Part shown: positions 1 through 11,445 of the stretch, piece after piece | Layout of the letters: each line of letters opens with the position of its first letter | Numbering within the stretch: position 1 is the first letter of the stretch | Assembly: GCA_036346405.1 (NCBI GenBank) | Contig: CM070566.1 | Location: 51,091,268 to 51,155,267 of the forward strand | DNA length: 64,000 bases | Reading direction: 5' to 3' | From: Phyllostachys edulis | Taxonomy: Eukaryota > Streptophyta > Magnoliopsida > Poales > Poaceae | Notes under the pieces: model-generated | What the model saw: the letters and a program-made list of their open reading frames with translations, nothing else | What the model was told of the DNA's origin: nothing | Databases searched by the model: none | Made by a program: the position numbers and the translations under genes

Positions 1-787
1 TTTCCTTAAAAAGGCTTCTAACTTCTACCCGAAAAAGACCTTGACTTGGGGCATATTACATATATATAGCAATAGTAGCGGCAGGTTGATTACTGCACTG
101 CTCGTGTTGCTAAGCATGGTGTTTTATGCAATCATTGAAGCTATTATTTGTCTCTGATACGAGCTTTTGTAGACGCATTTTCCGGTTCTATGGAGGTAAG
201 TATGGTGCAGGAGAGACTTGGATTTAGTGGCCGAGAGGTTTCGCCGTTATGAGCCACAACTTCTCCCGTGGCTTCGGTGCATCTGATGTCTCTGTCGGGC
301 GACTCAATGTGTCAAGAGTTTTCGGTAGTAGAAAACTTAAACTTTTCTATTGAGTTGTTCATCTAAAAAATTTAAGCGGCCTCTTGAATCGCGCAACCAA
401 GACTTGCCTTCACCGCTCATCCTCTTTTTCCCGTCGCCGTTGCCGGAAACCTCGCGATCTCGCATCCAGGACCGCCGCCATCCAATCTCCCCTCGTCAGC
501 GATCCCGCAGCCGGCGGTGCCCTCTTCCCCCGGCTGCCTCCCCAATAAACAATCTTATCAGCATCGGAGTGCCACACCAGGTGGATGCACTGCAGATCAG
601 CGATGCCGCCGTGTCAGACATGACGATCACACTTCACACGTCATCATCCGAAAAGAAAGGGAGTAGGAAGCAACGGGACGGCTCGGAGATTCCCAAGTCT
701 GACCGCCACCACTCGGAGAGTCGGAGGAATCCTTCCAACCTCTCCAACGCGAACCCGACTCCCCTCGGAATCCCCAAAATTCTCGCC
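1..787. other. Upstream region of GSH2, no separate gene recognised
   Basis: I recognise no gene here. The sequence from about 350 is open in the same frame as the GSH2 first exon, but that upstream translation resembles no family I know and precedes the likely ATG at 788. It probably holds the GSH2 promoter and 5' leader. I could not assign a TATA box or transcription start with confidence. Confidence 0.4.
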
Positions 788-3700
788 ATGCCCTCCTGCG
801 TCTCCCACCACCACTGCTCCGGCCACCTCCCGGCTCCGCGCGCCCCGCACCGCGCCCACCTCGCCGCGGCCTCGTACGCGCCGCCTCGCCGCCGCGTGGA
901 GACAAGGGCGATGAGCGCCGAGGCGCCCCATGATGTGGCGCCGGCGGAGCCGGCGAGGCAGGGGGCTGGGGCGGCGGCGGTGGCAGAGATGGTGGAGGAG
1001 GCCGCCGTGTGGTGCGCCGTGCACGGGCTCGTCGTCGGCGACCGCGCCAACCCGGTACGGTTGTTTTGTTCCCTGGCTTCCTGATGGAAAGGTTGCCCCC
1101 TTTTTTTTGTGGAACGATTCGTTTGGAGAGGTCAAAGTTGCTTGAAATGTGATGCGATCTTGGTGGTTGATTGTAGTTTATAGGCAGTGAATAGGGATGA
1201 TTTGTGGCTTTGATTAACTCCAAAGCACAAGCAACTGGTAGATTTAGCCATGAGCTTCATGTTTTGTCAAAGATAGAGCACCAGCAACTAAAAAAATGAT
1301 TCCTAAAAAAAGATTATATTGAAAAATGGAATGGTACACTGTGCAGTGCTCAGCATTTTACCTGCACATTCTCTTAGTATCGCCGATGCTACTCAATGAC
1401 CAAATACATAAATCTCGTAGATTTTCTTTTAGGTTGCCTCTGCCTCATCTGGTGGAAGTTGGGCATTGGTTGACCTATAGGATCTGCCCTTTCTATGGAA
1501 CTGAATTCTGTACACAATGAAGCATTCGCTTCCATCTAATGTAGTTGTGCAAATAGAACAAGTAGAGTTTTGGAATTACATTGCAATATGATTTCACGAT
1601 TTGCATTGACCAGTCATGCACATAGTGTGTTTATTCAGGCATTTGCTGTGTTGTTAATTGTTGAGCCAAGAATTGAGAATCATAAAATCCTGTGGCAGAT
1701 TTTGATGTGATGAATGGCAAACAACAGTAATTGTAAACTAGCATTCTTGTGGAATTAGCAAGTTAACATAATATTGACCCCTTGCAGAGATCGGGAACAG
1801 TCCCTGGTGTTGGTCTGGTCCATGCTCCATTTTCGCTACTTCCAACACGTTTTCCAACTTCTTTTTGGAAGCAAGCGTGCGAACTGGCTCCTATTTTCAA
1901 TGAGCTTGTGGATCGTGTGAGCTTGGATGGGGAGTTCTTGCAAAATTCTTTGTCTAGGCAAGTTTCAAAATTCAAATTCCATATTGAATTTTCTATAGAT
2001 TGATGTGCAGAGCTTAGTTTAAAACTTGCACAAAGTGATCTAGAGTCTCAACTCTCAACTCTCAACTGATTGTGTCATGTGGGGCCGGCATTATAGCCGG
2101 CGTTGCAGGAATGAGCCGGCCCTACCGGCTTAAGTTGTCAAGTCTAGGAAAGGTTAATTTAGGAAGAATCCTATTAGGAAGGTTTCATTTGGTAAGAGTC
2201 TGTTAGGAAAGTCTCATTAGGAAGTTTACATTAGGAAGGATAATATTTTCCAAGTCGGTTTGTACCCTTTATATACGCAGCATATGCATCAATGAAAATA
2301 AACAAAGGATTGGGAGTTACCCAATCCCCTTTGCGCCATCCCTACTGTTCCCGTGCGCACTATTCATCGTGCATTGTTCATCTGCGCCGCCCACCACGGC
2401 ATCCCGACGCAATCCTCATCCGCCAGAGCTCATCTTGCCTGACCGCCTACGCTCACAAAAATCATCATCTAACATCTTAGTATCAGAGCCAACCGTTGTT
2501 CCTTCCTCTATGGATAACGGCGGGGGTTTTGACAACAACTTCAAGGAGATGATGATGAAGTTCATAGAGAACACCGGCAACCAACTCAAGCTGCTGCCCG
2601 AAATTTTGGATCGGCTTGACACTCACGTCAGCCAGCTTGCAGTAGTCAGGAGCTGTCTTCACTGCCATGACCAACGGTTGGCACGCATGGAGGGCCAGCC
2701 CAGTAGTGAAGGTGTTGTTGATCAGGACGAATGAGATGCCGCAGCCTCTGCGGCCGCCGCCATCGATGATCACGAGCTCAGCGATCGCCACCACCACCGC
2801 CATCGAGGTCGTGGGTCGCACGCCACGATCAAGAAGGGCTTGGGACTCTGCCCGACCATACCAGCCTCCACACCGGGGTGATTTCGGCCGGGCAAGAGGC
2901 CCTCGAAATCCGCCATGCTACATCAAACTCAATTTTCCATCCTTCGATGGCAAGGAGGATCCACTACCCTGGATCAATCGCTGCAAGTAATTTTTTCGAG
3001 CACAGCAAACACCCATGGAAGATAGGGTGTGGCTCGCTACGTACCACATGACCGGCGTGGCACATCTGTGGTACATGCGAGTGGAGCGCATGGATAGTAT
3101 GCCTAACTGGCGGCACCGTCGGTTCAACATGCCCACACGCCACAATCCGCTAGGCGCATTGACGAGCCTCCGCGTACATCATTGGTGGCCGACTTCACCG
3201 AAAATTTTCTGACCCTCGCTCGTTGCGGGCACTTGGACAAGGAACAACAGGTGATGCTCTTCACGGCTGGACTTGGTGAGCCCCTGCAGACGAACAGCGA
3301 GCTCCAGCAGCCGACCAACTTGGAGGTCGCCAGGGCCTACGAACATCACCTTGCTACCCCAGGAGCCAGCGGCATCCCCACCAATCTCCAAGACGGCGAG
3401 CTCCCGACCTTTCCAACCGCGGCCTGCCACATCAGGTGCATCAGAGGCCGGCTCAATGACACTATCGGCGATGACCAAGGGGGCGTCAGGCTCGGCCAAG
3501 CCGTTCAAGCGCCTCACGCCAACCGAGATGGAGGATCGTCGTGGCAAGGGACTTTGCTACAACTGCGACGAGAAGTTCGTGCAAGGCCACCAGCGTTTCT
3601 GTCAACGCATCTTTATATTGCAGGTTGAGCCGGACGATGACGACCTCGAGGAGGCGAACGCAGACAGCACCATCTCCCTCCTCGCCCTCACCGGGATACG

Positions 3701-6700
3701 CAAGTCCCAAACAATGCAGCTTCCGGTGATGATCCACGGCGTCCAATTGATGGCTCTGATCGACTCCGGCTCCACCCATAACTTCATCACTGCGGAGCTC
3801 ATCGATCAGGTTGGGTTGACGCTGGCGCTACGCACGGGCCTCTCCGTGGCCGTGGCCAACGGCGACAAGGTGGCGGGCGGCGGGGTGTGCTACGCGACAC
3901 TCCTCTCCATCGACCGGGACCACTTCATCCTCGACTTGCGCACCATACCACTGGGCGGCATCAACATTGTCCTTGGGGTCCAGTGGCTTCGCTCCTTGGG
4001 ACCGATTGTCTGGGATTTCAACCTCCTAACGATGCGTTTCCAACGCCAGGACCGGGTGATCATCTGGCGCGGCGTGGCCCCATCCTGGCTAGCACTGCAT
4101 CTCCACTCCGCCTCAGCCACGGGAGATCTCAAGGAGGAGCTATTCGCGGAATTCGCGCAGGTTTTCGACGCACCTCGCGGCCTTCCACCTCCACGCGGCC
4201 GTGACCACCGCATCCATCTCCCTGGTACCAGTGCGGTGGTGGTTTGGCCATACCGATACCCGGCTACTCAAAAGGACGAGCTGGAGCACCAATGCACTGC
4301 AATGTTGGAGCAGGGCATCATTCGGCTCAGCAGCTTGGCCTTTTCAACGCCCGTGCTCCTGGTCACGAAGAAGGGCACATCTTGGCCTTTCTGCGTCGAC
4401 TATGGCCCGTATCGCGTTCTCTCCAAGATCAATGAGGTTGCGTACCAATGGGACTTGCCCGCGTTTGCACGCTTACATGATGTCTTTCATGTGAATCTCC
4501 TCAACATCAATGGATTCGCCAAGATTAATGACCTGGCATATCAGCTGGACCTTCCCAAGACTGCCCATATACATGATGTCTTCCATGTGGGTTTTCTAAA
4601 AAAGTTCAATGGGGTGCCTCCGGCGTCACCAACCCCAATGCCTCCACTCCTCCATGGGCAGGTGATCCCAGCACCCCTGAAGGCACTGCATTCCAGGCTT
4701 TTATTGCGACAAGTGGCAGGTGTTAATTCAATGGCAGGATTCATCCGCATCCGATGCTTCATGGGAAGATGTCCAGGAGTTCAAGACGTCTTATCCCTCT
4801 TTTCAGCTCGAGGACGAGCTATTCGTCGAGGGAGAGATGTCATGTGGGGCCGGCATTATAGCTGGCGCCGTAGGAATGAGCCAGCCCTACCGGCTTAAGA
4901 TGTCAAGTCTAGGAGAGGTTAATTTAGGAAGAATCCTATTAGGAAGGTTTAATTTGGTAAGAGTCTATTAGAAAGGTTTCATTTGGTAAGAGTCTATTAA
5001 AAAAGTCTCATTAGGGAAGTTTACATTAGGAAGGATAATACTTTTCAAGTCGGTTTGTACCCTTTATATACGCAGCATATGTATCAATGAAAATCAACAA
5101 AGGATTGGGAGTTACCCAATCCCCTTTGCACCATCCCTACTGTTCCCATGCACACTGTTCATCCGGGCACTGTTCATCACGCGTTGTTCATCCGCGCCGC
5201 CCACCATGGCATCCCGACGCAATCATCATCTGCCGGAGCTCATCTTGCCCTACCGCCTACGCTCTCAAAAATCATCACCTGACAGATTGATATCCTACGG
5301 AGGCTGTTGCTTTTGAGTTTTCACAGGCATATTATTGTCTGGTAGTCTGATCATTGAAATTAAAAATCAGATTCTAAGGAATTTTCAGATTAACAGCAAT
5401 TCATTATTTTGTGATTTCAGAACAAAGCAGGTTGACGATTTCACTGCTAGGCTGTTAGAAATTCACGCGAAGATGATGGCAGTAAATAAGAAGGAGGTAA
5501 TTAACTTAGTTTGTTGTTAACTTCTGATTCTGAATTCTGAGAAATTCTTCTTCTTTTTTTGCTTCTTGGTATTATGTTTGTGAGTAAGGTACTGACAAGT
5601 GCTTAATAAACCATCAGGATATCCGCTTGGGATTGCATCGATCTGATTACATGCTGGATTCTGAAACCAATTCACTTCTTCAAATTGAGCTCAACACTAT
5701 TTCATCATCTTTTCCTGGTCTTAGCTCCCTTGTAAGCGAACTTCACAGGTCAAGTTACTGGGCGCTCTTACACTCTTTTTGGTAGAATCATCTTGTTTTT
5801 TGTGTCTGTGACTTTTAATCTCTTCGAAACATGAAAGAAGATGTTGCATTGAAGTATTGAACATGCTTGAATGCTCACATGTTTTCACCATCCAATTGTA
5901 AATGGTAATCTTGCTAGCCACTTAGGTTCTCTCTTTAACATATCAGAACCCAAGAGGGATATATTGACTCAGTCAAGCAGACCTGCTTAGCAGAGCTATA
6001 TGCTTACAAGAACATCAGAAATATTCAAATTCCTCATTTTGAAAGCCTCAGCTTAATCTTACAGCCATAAATTATGTTTGTTTATTGTCATTTTTTTAGA
6101 TCCTTAGTTGTAATATTGTGCCTTTTTAAAGAGGTGTAATACTTAGGGGAAATTAGCTCAATGACATCGCGTTAGAGTGTAATCGGAGGAACGACACTCC
6201 GTTCATGATTTACTGGAAAATAACATCGCGAACACCAAAAAATTAGACGAATGACATCCTCGCTAGTTACTTCCGTTTCCAGAATTTTTTAAATATAGAA
6301 ACTGAGCTCAAAAAACTATCAATTATCAATTTTTTTGTGGAGTCTCCTAACACGGTTTAATTGCTTGTGTATTTTTTTTTCAAAACTTTATACGTTCTAA
6401 TTTTGTCTCTAAAATTCATTTAAGTATATTGTTTGTAGGAATTTTCTAATATAGAAAATGAGGTCCAAACATTATGAAAAAAAAATTTCAGACTCCTTAC
6501 ATAGCAAACTTGATTGTGTAATTTTTCTAGAATTTTACAAGATTAAGTAATGCAATTTCATAATGTCCACTGTGTGAGGAGTCTAATATTTCATAATGTA
6601 AGGATATTATGAAATTGCATTAATTAATTTTGTAAAAATTTTAGAAAAATTACACAATCAAATCCACTATGTAAAGAGCTTGAAAAAAAATCATAATGTT

Positions 6701-9700
6701 TGGACCTAATTTTCTATATTAGAAAATATTACAAGCAGTATACTTAAATGAATTTTAGAGACAAAATCAGAATGTATAAAGTTTTGAAAAAAACACACAA
6801 GCAATTAAACTATGTCGGGAGGCTTCACAAAAAAATTGATAATTTTTTGAACTCAGTTTTTATATTTAAAAAATTCTGGAAACGGAAGTAACTGGCGGCG
6901 ATGTCATTCGTCAATTTTTTTGATGTTCGCGGTGTTATTTTCCAGTGCGTCACGAACGGAGCGTCGTTCCTCCGATTACGCGATATTACTGAGCTAATTA
7001 TTCCTAATACTTAAGGAGTTTACTATTGTATGTCCTATGTCAGTGAAAGAGAAATTAGGCAGCATGGCATTCTTAATCTATAATAGCATTAATTTCTTAT
7101 CTTGAAATCGTCCACAGATTTCCTGGTTTTAATCACCTATAATTAATCTGATAAGTGCTATTATTTGTTTATTTTGTTAACTGCAGGACCTTACTTAATC
7201 AATATGGTAAAGTATTAGGTCTTGATTCTAAAAGGATTCCTCGGAACTGGGCAGCCAGACAATTTACCGAAGCACTGGGCAGAGCATGGGCTGAGTATAA
7301 AAATGACAGGTCTACAATTTACCCATGCAGTTTGAGTTTGTGTTATTCAGATTGTTTAGAATACTCAAGCATCATCTAACATAGCTTCTTTTCCTCTTGG
7401 TTGCCCAGTGCTGTAGTTATGATGGTGATTCAACCTGAAGAAAGAAATATGTATGACCAATTCTGGCTCATCAATCATTTGAAGGAATCATATCCTTTTA
7501 CCATGTCTTTTCTTTTCCCTCCTAATATCAACCTCTAAAATGACAAAACTTCAACTATTTCTCCTTAAGTCAACATTCTTTCTTAGACAAAATAATGGGG
7601 GGAAAATTAAGCCACTACTAAACTGGATCTACAACTTATCTTTGTAGACATGCTCTTCTGATGTGTATAGCTTTCTAATATAGTGATTTTTTGTTCAGTT
7701 TCTGATGTGTTGTGGTTCAGTTCTCCTGTACGATACAAACTTTCTAGTGTATGTGGTTCAGTATTTGTTGTTTGTAAACATTAATTATCAGCATGTATGC
7801 TTGATATTACTTGGGAAAACTATTGTTGGGTTTGGTGAGCATTTGTTTTTACTACTTATGTGGTGATCACAATTAACATGATGGAAATGGGGCTTTCCTT
7901 AACTATCTACTACGCATGGTGTGACGACTATTAGGAAAACTTTGGCACAGGTGGAGGCTGAAGGACATGTGCTTCCGGATGGAACACTCATGGTGTATGT
8001 ATCCTGTACAGACATGAAGGAAGGCTTACTGTTTGCTATAGCACTCTAAAATTTTAATTTATGAAAATGCAGAGATGGTCGGACAGTTTCTGTTGTATAT
8101 TTGAGAGCTGGGTATGCGCCAAATGATTACCCTTCAGAAAAGGTATGTACTACTACATTTGTTTAGCCAACACCCTTTCTCATTAGAGAGCGAATTTCTA
8201 TCTCATAACTTGACTGAAAACTAAGTTTCCTGGAAGAACTTTTCTATCAGAATCATATGTTTGTTTTGTTTTGGTGTGATGCTTCTTTGCTTTCCACTTC
8301 GTCATTGAAAAAGAAACTTCTTTCTTTGTGAATTTCATTATCTGTGTTGTAAAGCTAAAGTCCAACATGTCAAGTGATGTGATTGCACATGGTGTGTGTG
8401 TGTGCATACTATTTAGTTTTGTTGTGGCAGGTTTTCACCATGGCATGTTCTTGTATTTCAGGAATGGAGAGCAAGGCTTTTAATGGAACAGTCATCTGCT
8501 ATTAAGTGCCCTTCAATATCCTACCATCTAGTTGGAACGAAAAAGATCCAGCAAGAACTAGCAAAACCTAATGTTCTTGAAAGGTGATCGAGTTTTTGGC
8601 ACTACCAATGGGTGGTTTATGTATTTGAATATTCCTGTAATGTGCATATTACATTATAGATATATTGAATTCATACAGACTTGGTGGTAGTATGTCATAT
8701 TTAAATTCCTGCTGTTATACTTCTAATTTCCGGTCGCACATTCATAATCACTATCTGATTTTATTTATCTGTAGATTCCTTGACAACAAGGAGGACATTG
8801 CCAAGCTACGTAAATGTTTCGCAGGGTTATGGAGCTTGGATAATGAAGAAATAGTGAAATCAGCAATAGAAAAACCTGACTTGTTTGTCTTGAAGCCTCA
8901 GCGGGAAGGTGGAGGTCAGTTTTCTTGGCAGTTAAAAACACTTTTAAAAAAATCACAAAATCCCCTGATCCTGATATCCATTTCAGGGAACAACATATAT
9001 GGTCAAGATTTGCGAGAAACGCTGGTCAGACTCCAGAAGGAACAGGGAGAGGCACTTGCAGCCTACATTCTAATGCAACGGATTTTCCCCGGAGCTTCTC
9101 TTACCCATCTGGTCCAGGGAGGTGTTTGCCTTGAGGACCTTACAATCTCTGAGCTTGGGATATATGGGGCCTACCTGCGGTAATTAACCCTTTTGGAAGC
9201 TCAGAACTTATGGAGTGCTTGGTTCATTTGGCATTGTTTGGCATCGAAATAGCAATTCTAACCAACTCTAGAGAGAAAAAGCAAAAATGGTACCACAAAC
9301 ATGCCAACAGACGACACGTGCTCTCATCTGCACACCCACCGCATGGAATCATGCTACATGTCTCATCTGCATGCCCACCTCGTGGCAGACGCCCCAAAAA
9401 AAAAAGTGTTTGCACTGTAGTGACACTATTCATGCGCTATAGCATCTCTTTTTCCGAGCCTGTGCGGGAGCGCACAGACGAGCCCTGTAGTGTCGTGTTT
9501 TTGCTGAGCCCGTGTGGGGGCACACTACGAGCATTGTAGCACGAGTTTTTTTTGCCGAGCCCGTGCGTGGGGCGTGCGGACGAGCACTGTAGTGCGTGAT
9601 TTTTTGCCGAGCCCGTGTGCTGGCGCATGGATGAGCACTGTAGTGGCGATTCCGTGAGGTGGGGACGCGATAAGGGGTACGTGTCGTCTGCCAGCATGTT

Positions 9701-9990
9701 CACAGTGCTATTTTTGCCAATTCGCTTGCGGAGGAGCTATTTTTTCTATTTCGTCTCGCAACAGTGCCATTTTTGCCAATAACTCAACCTTATGCTCTAC
9801 ATATGTGTCATGTTCCCTTTCTTTTTATGATTAAATCATACTATTTTCATTGGTCAATTGCAGGAACAAAGATAAGGTAATTATGAATAATCAGTGTGGG
9901 TACTTGATGCGCACCAAAGTTTCTTCATCAAACGAAGGTGGAGTTGCTGCAGGATTTGCTGTTCTGAACAGCATTCTTCTCACAGATTAG
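788..9990 (+). CDS. GSH2: Glutathione synthetase, plastid-targeted form (12 exons)
   Basis: The enzyme joins gamma-glutamylcysteine and glycine using ATP, the last step of glutathione synthesis. Exons read by eye: 788-1054, 1788-1957, 5421-5496, 5618-5748, 7187-7309, 7409-7489, 7914-7994, 8073-8142, 8462-8583, 8775-8914, 8987-9179, 9864-9990. Phases agree throughout and give 526 residues, normal for plant GSH2. Family landmarks seen: IELNTISSS (E195, N197; metal and substrate site), the glycine-rich ATP loop EGGGNN (418-423, split across exons 10 and 11), MRTK (500-503) and NEGGVAAG near the C-terminus (508-515). Residues 1-41 are rich in Ser, Pro, His and Arg with almost no acid, like a transit peptide; the ATG at 911 could start a cytosolic form. 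Intron 2 uses a GC donor and intron 6 is AT-AC. Large mobile elements sit in introns 2 and 4. Exon 12 reads NNQCGY where I remember Ser rather than Cys in relatives. The identification is very secure; the exact 5' start is less so. Confidence 0.93.
2073..2474 (+). repeat. Left LTR of the intron 2 element
   Basis: It runs from TGTCATGTGG to CATCTAACA, 402 bp, with GATTG directly before it. It contains an imperfect GGCCGGCATTATAGCCGGC palindrome near its start and TATATAC at 2270-2276, a possible promoter box. The primer-binding site starts a few bases downstream. Confidence 0.88.
3684..4051 (+). pseudogene. Retropepsin-like aspartic protease domain of the intron 2 element
   Basis: The frame open from 3273 to 4898 contains LIDSGSTHNFITAEL, with the DSG active-site signature of retroviral-type aspartic proteases, and further on NIVLGVQWL, matching the ILG motif of the family. 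It lies downstream of a zinc-knuckle-like remnant (GLCYNCDEKFVQGHQ). Gag upstream is split over other frames, so no full polyprotein can be made. Confidence 0.75.
4404..4835 (+). pseudogene. Integrase tail, duplicated, plus chromodomain-like end
   Basis: After the truncated reverse transcriptase (ending FCVDYG) the frame reads GPYRVLSKINEVAYQ...HDVFHVNLL and then repeats a diverged copy, KINDLAYQLDLP...HDVFHVGFLKKF. This is the GPY/F-type C-terminal segment of chromovirus integrase, present twice. A neighbouring frame from 4720 gives VLIQWQDSSASDASWEDV, the chromodomain-like C-terminus, so at least one frameshift separates them. Confidence 0.7.
4838..5284 (+). repeat. Right LTR of the intron 2 element
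   Basis: It begins TGTCATGTGG and ends CACCTGACA, and is followed by the target duplication GATTG. It is longer than the left LTR, partly because a segment of about 30 bp around TTTGGTAAGAGTCTATTA is present twice near 4950-5000 and partly from extra sequence near 5155-5185. These differences suggest an old insertion or recombination between relatives. Confidence 0.88.
6146..7004. mobile_element. Foldback MITE with 9-bp target duplication, Mutator-like
   Basis: The two halves of this 859-bp element in GSH2 intron 4 are near-complete inverted copies of each other. It starts GGGGAAATTAGCTCA and ends TGAGCTAATTATTCC. The flanking direct repeat TAATACTTA (6137-6145 and 7005-7013) is 9 bp long, as expected for the Mutator superfamily. 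It has no coding capacity. Transcribed with GSH2, it would form a long hairpin. Confidence 0.85.
7490..7913 (+). other. GSH2 intron 6, U12-type AT-AC intron
   Basis: The exon frame requires an intron starting ATATCCTTTT, the U12 AT-type donor consensus, and ending ...CTACTAC before GCATGGTGTG. The segment TTCCTTAAC at 7895-7903, ten bases before the acceptor, matches the U12 branch-point consensus exactly. The junction codes Glu-Ser-His-Gly-Val and keeps frame. Confidence 0.85.
9450..9655 (+). repeat. Tandem repeat in GSH2 intron 11
   Basis: About four diverged copies of a unit of roughly 50 bp are seen. Each has a T-run, then a GCCGAGCCCGTG-like block, then GACGAGCACTGTAGTG. They lie in a repeat-like insert (about 9210-9785) that interrupts intron 11. 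Confidence 0.7.
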
Positions 9991-10716
9991 GTGATAGCCT
10001 CGTACAAACTACTTATGATTGAACCTTTATCAATTTTCTAAGTGATCAAAACCTATCTATTTCCTTATTGCAGTGGTAAAGCAAAATGTCACTCGTCAAA
10101 TTTAACCAATTTTGATAAAAAAAAAATCCTCATCTAATTCAGTTACAACCAGTTTCCTACATTTCTCTGACTCATAGTACAAACTGTTTTATTTCTCTCT
10201 TTTTTATCTTGAAAATTTGAATCGAATCTGCCTTTCATGTTGCCTTTCTTGCAGTGACACATCAAGGTGGCGGAGTTACGAGTTACAGCAGCACCATACT
10301 AGGAATGAAACTGACAGACAAGGTTGGAATGTCGGAATTTGTTTTGAGCATCAGTTCCTTTTGGCTGCAGGCATAGGAAACAATGTGGATAGCTTACAGA
10401 ATAACAGACAATGCACACAGCTTCACCGCGCAAAAGATGAGATGAAACAGGGATTGCAGTTGTTTTAGCCCTTGAAAAGGAAGGATAATCGGATAAATTA
10501 GGTTGAGGTCATCTATGTAGTACCAACGGGCAATTAGGATTGGGGATAAAGATCATTGATTGTTTCACTGGATGTAAATGTAAAAAAGCCCTGTTGGCCA
10601 ACTGACAGACGAGCCCTCCTGTTGATGCAATTGGGACATGTATGATGTACGCTTTCTTTCAGTTTACAGAACAACTCTTGGTCAGGTTGTTTCCTGATGA
10701 CAAGATAATGCAACTT

Positions 10717-10804
10717 CAAACTTGTGACTTTGAATGTGAGGTTCTACCTGGTGATTGGTGCAAACTTGTGACTTTGAATGTGAGGTTCTACCTGGTGATT
10801 GGTG
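10717..10804 (+). repeat. Perfect 44-bp tandem duplication
   Basis: The unit beginning CAAACTTGTGACTTTG and ending TGGTGATTGGTG occurs twice head to tail with no mismatch, suggesting a recent local duplication. Confidence 0.9.
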
Positions 10805-11000
10805 CAAGACTTCAGTTTGCTGTTACTGAGAAGAGATTAATACTTGGGCCATTACTCTGTACTGAAAGATCTTATGGTCCATGCACGGAGATGACTCCTG
10901 GTCTTTGGGCTGCATAGCCTCGCATTGGGCCACTAGCCTGTGAGCACTGTAATGGGCAACCTGTATGGGCAAAAAAAGGGAACTGCATGGTGAGAGGGCC

Positions 11001-11002
<2 letters not shown>

Positions 11003-11031
<29 letters not shown>

Positions 11032-11059
11032 CTAAATCTCTCTCTCTATATATATATAA
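11003..11059 (+). repeat. CT-rich microsatellite
   Basis: A run of CTCTCTCT, interrupted by CCCTAAAT, is followed by a short TATATATA tract. Confidence 0.85.
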
Positions 11060-11445
11060 GGGAACTGAAAACACATTAGTACACAAAAACAAACTTGCAT
11101 GCGAAATGAACGTTACTAAATTGAATTATATTTTCTCTAAAATAGAAATGAAAATTTAGATTTCCCTTGAAAAAAGAAATGAATTATTGATACTGGTGAC
11201 GGCGCGTGCGAAGTCTGGTGTCGCAGTTGAATTCGTTGAAGAAAAGCAAGGGAAGACATGTGCCATGGAACGGAACAAACACCATGATCACTCTCTCTTC
11301 CCAGAACCAACGGTTCTGTTAGAGCCGTCACGTACATGCATACGCTAGACATAATAAAGTCACAATCTACGCGTAGAAAGCTTTTGATCCTGACAACGAG
11401 GCACCCATCGCAATCACACAAAAAAAAGCCAAAGCTGCTTATTAA

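Larger units (their letters stand above)
2073..5284 (+). mobile_element. Internally deleted Ty3/gypsy-type LTR retrotransposon in GSH2 intron 2
   Basis: The element is bounded by LTRs at 2073-2474 and 4838-5284, both starting TGTCATGTGG and ending ACA. The target duplication GATTG lies at 2068-2072 and 5285-5289. A tRNA-iMet-like primer site (TAGTATCAGAGCC) follows the left LTR, and a purine tract (GAGGGAGAGA) precedes the right LTR. The inside holds a gag-like start (MDNGGGFDNN, from 2511), a retropepsin-like region with LIDSGSTHNF near 3765, and the first part of a reverse transcriptase (KKGTSWPFCVDY). At about 4405 this jumps straight to an integrase C-terminal tail (GPYRVL...HDVFHV) and a chromodomain-like end (WEDVQEF). 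Most of reverse transcriptase, RNase H and integrase is missing, so it is non-autonomous. Confidence 0.9.
1958..5420 (+). other. GSH2 intron 2 with GC-AG splice sites
   Basis: The only junction that keeps frame (Ser-Arg-Thr-Lys-Gln-Val) is AG|GCAAGT at 1956-1963 and ATTTCAG|A at 5420/5421. The donor is therefore GC, and AG|GCAAGT is the strong context typical of functional GC-AG introns. Most of this 3.46 kb intron is a gypsy-type insertion at 2073-5284. Confidence 0.8.
9991..11442. other. GSH2 3' region and intergenic sequence
   Basis: I recognise no further gene. The first several hundred bases probably include the GSH2 3' UTR, but I could not place its end. A 44-bp direct tandem duplication occupies 10717-10760 and 10761-10804. 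A CT-rich microsatellite ending in a short TA run lies at about 11003-11059. Confidence 0.5.

Noticed and set aside
350..787. N-terminal extension of GSH2 by 146 codons
   Set aside because: The frame is open but unlike any GSH2 leader, and the following ATG at 788 gives a normal length and a plausible transit peptide.
627..1223. Minus-strand frames opposite GSH2 exon 1
   Set aside because: Arg/Gly/Pro-rich shadows of a GC-rich plant first exon.
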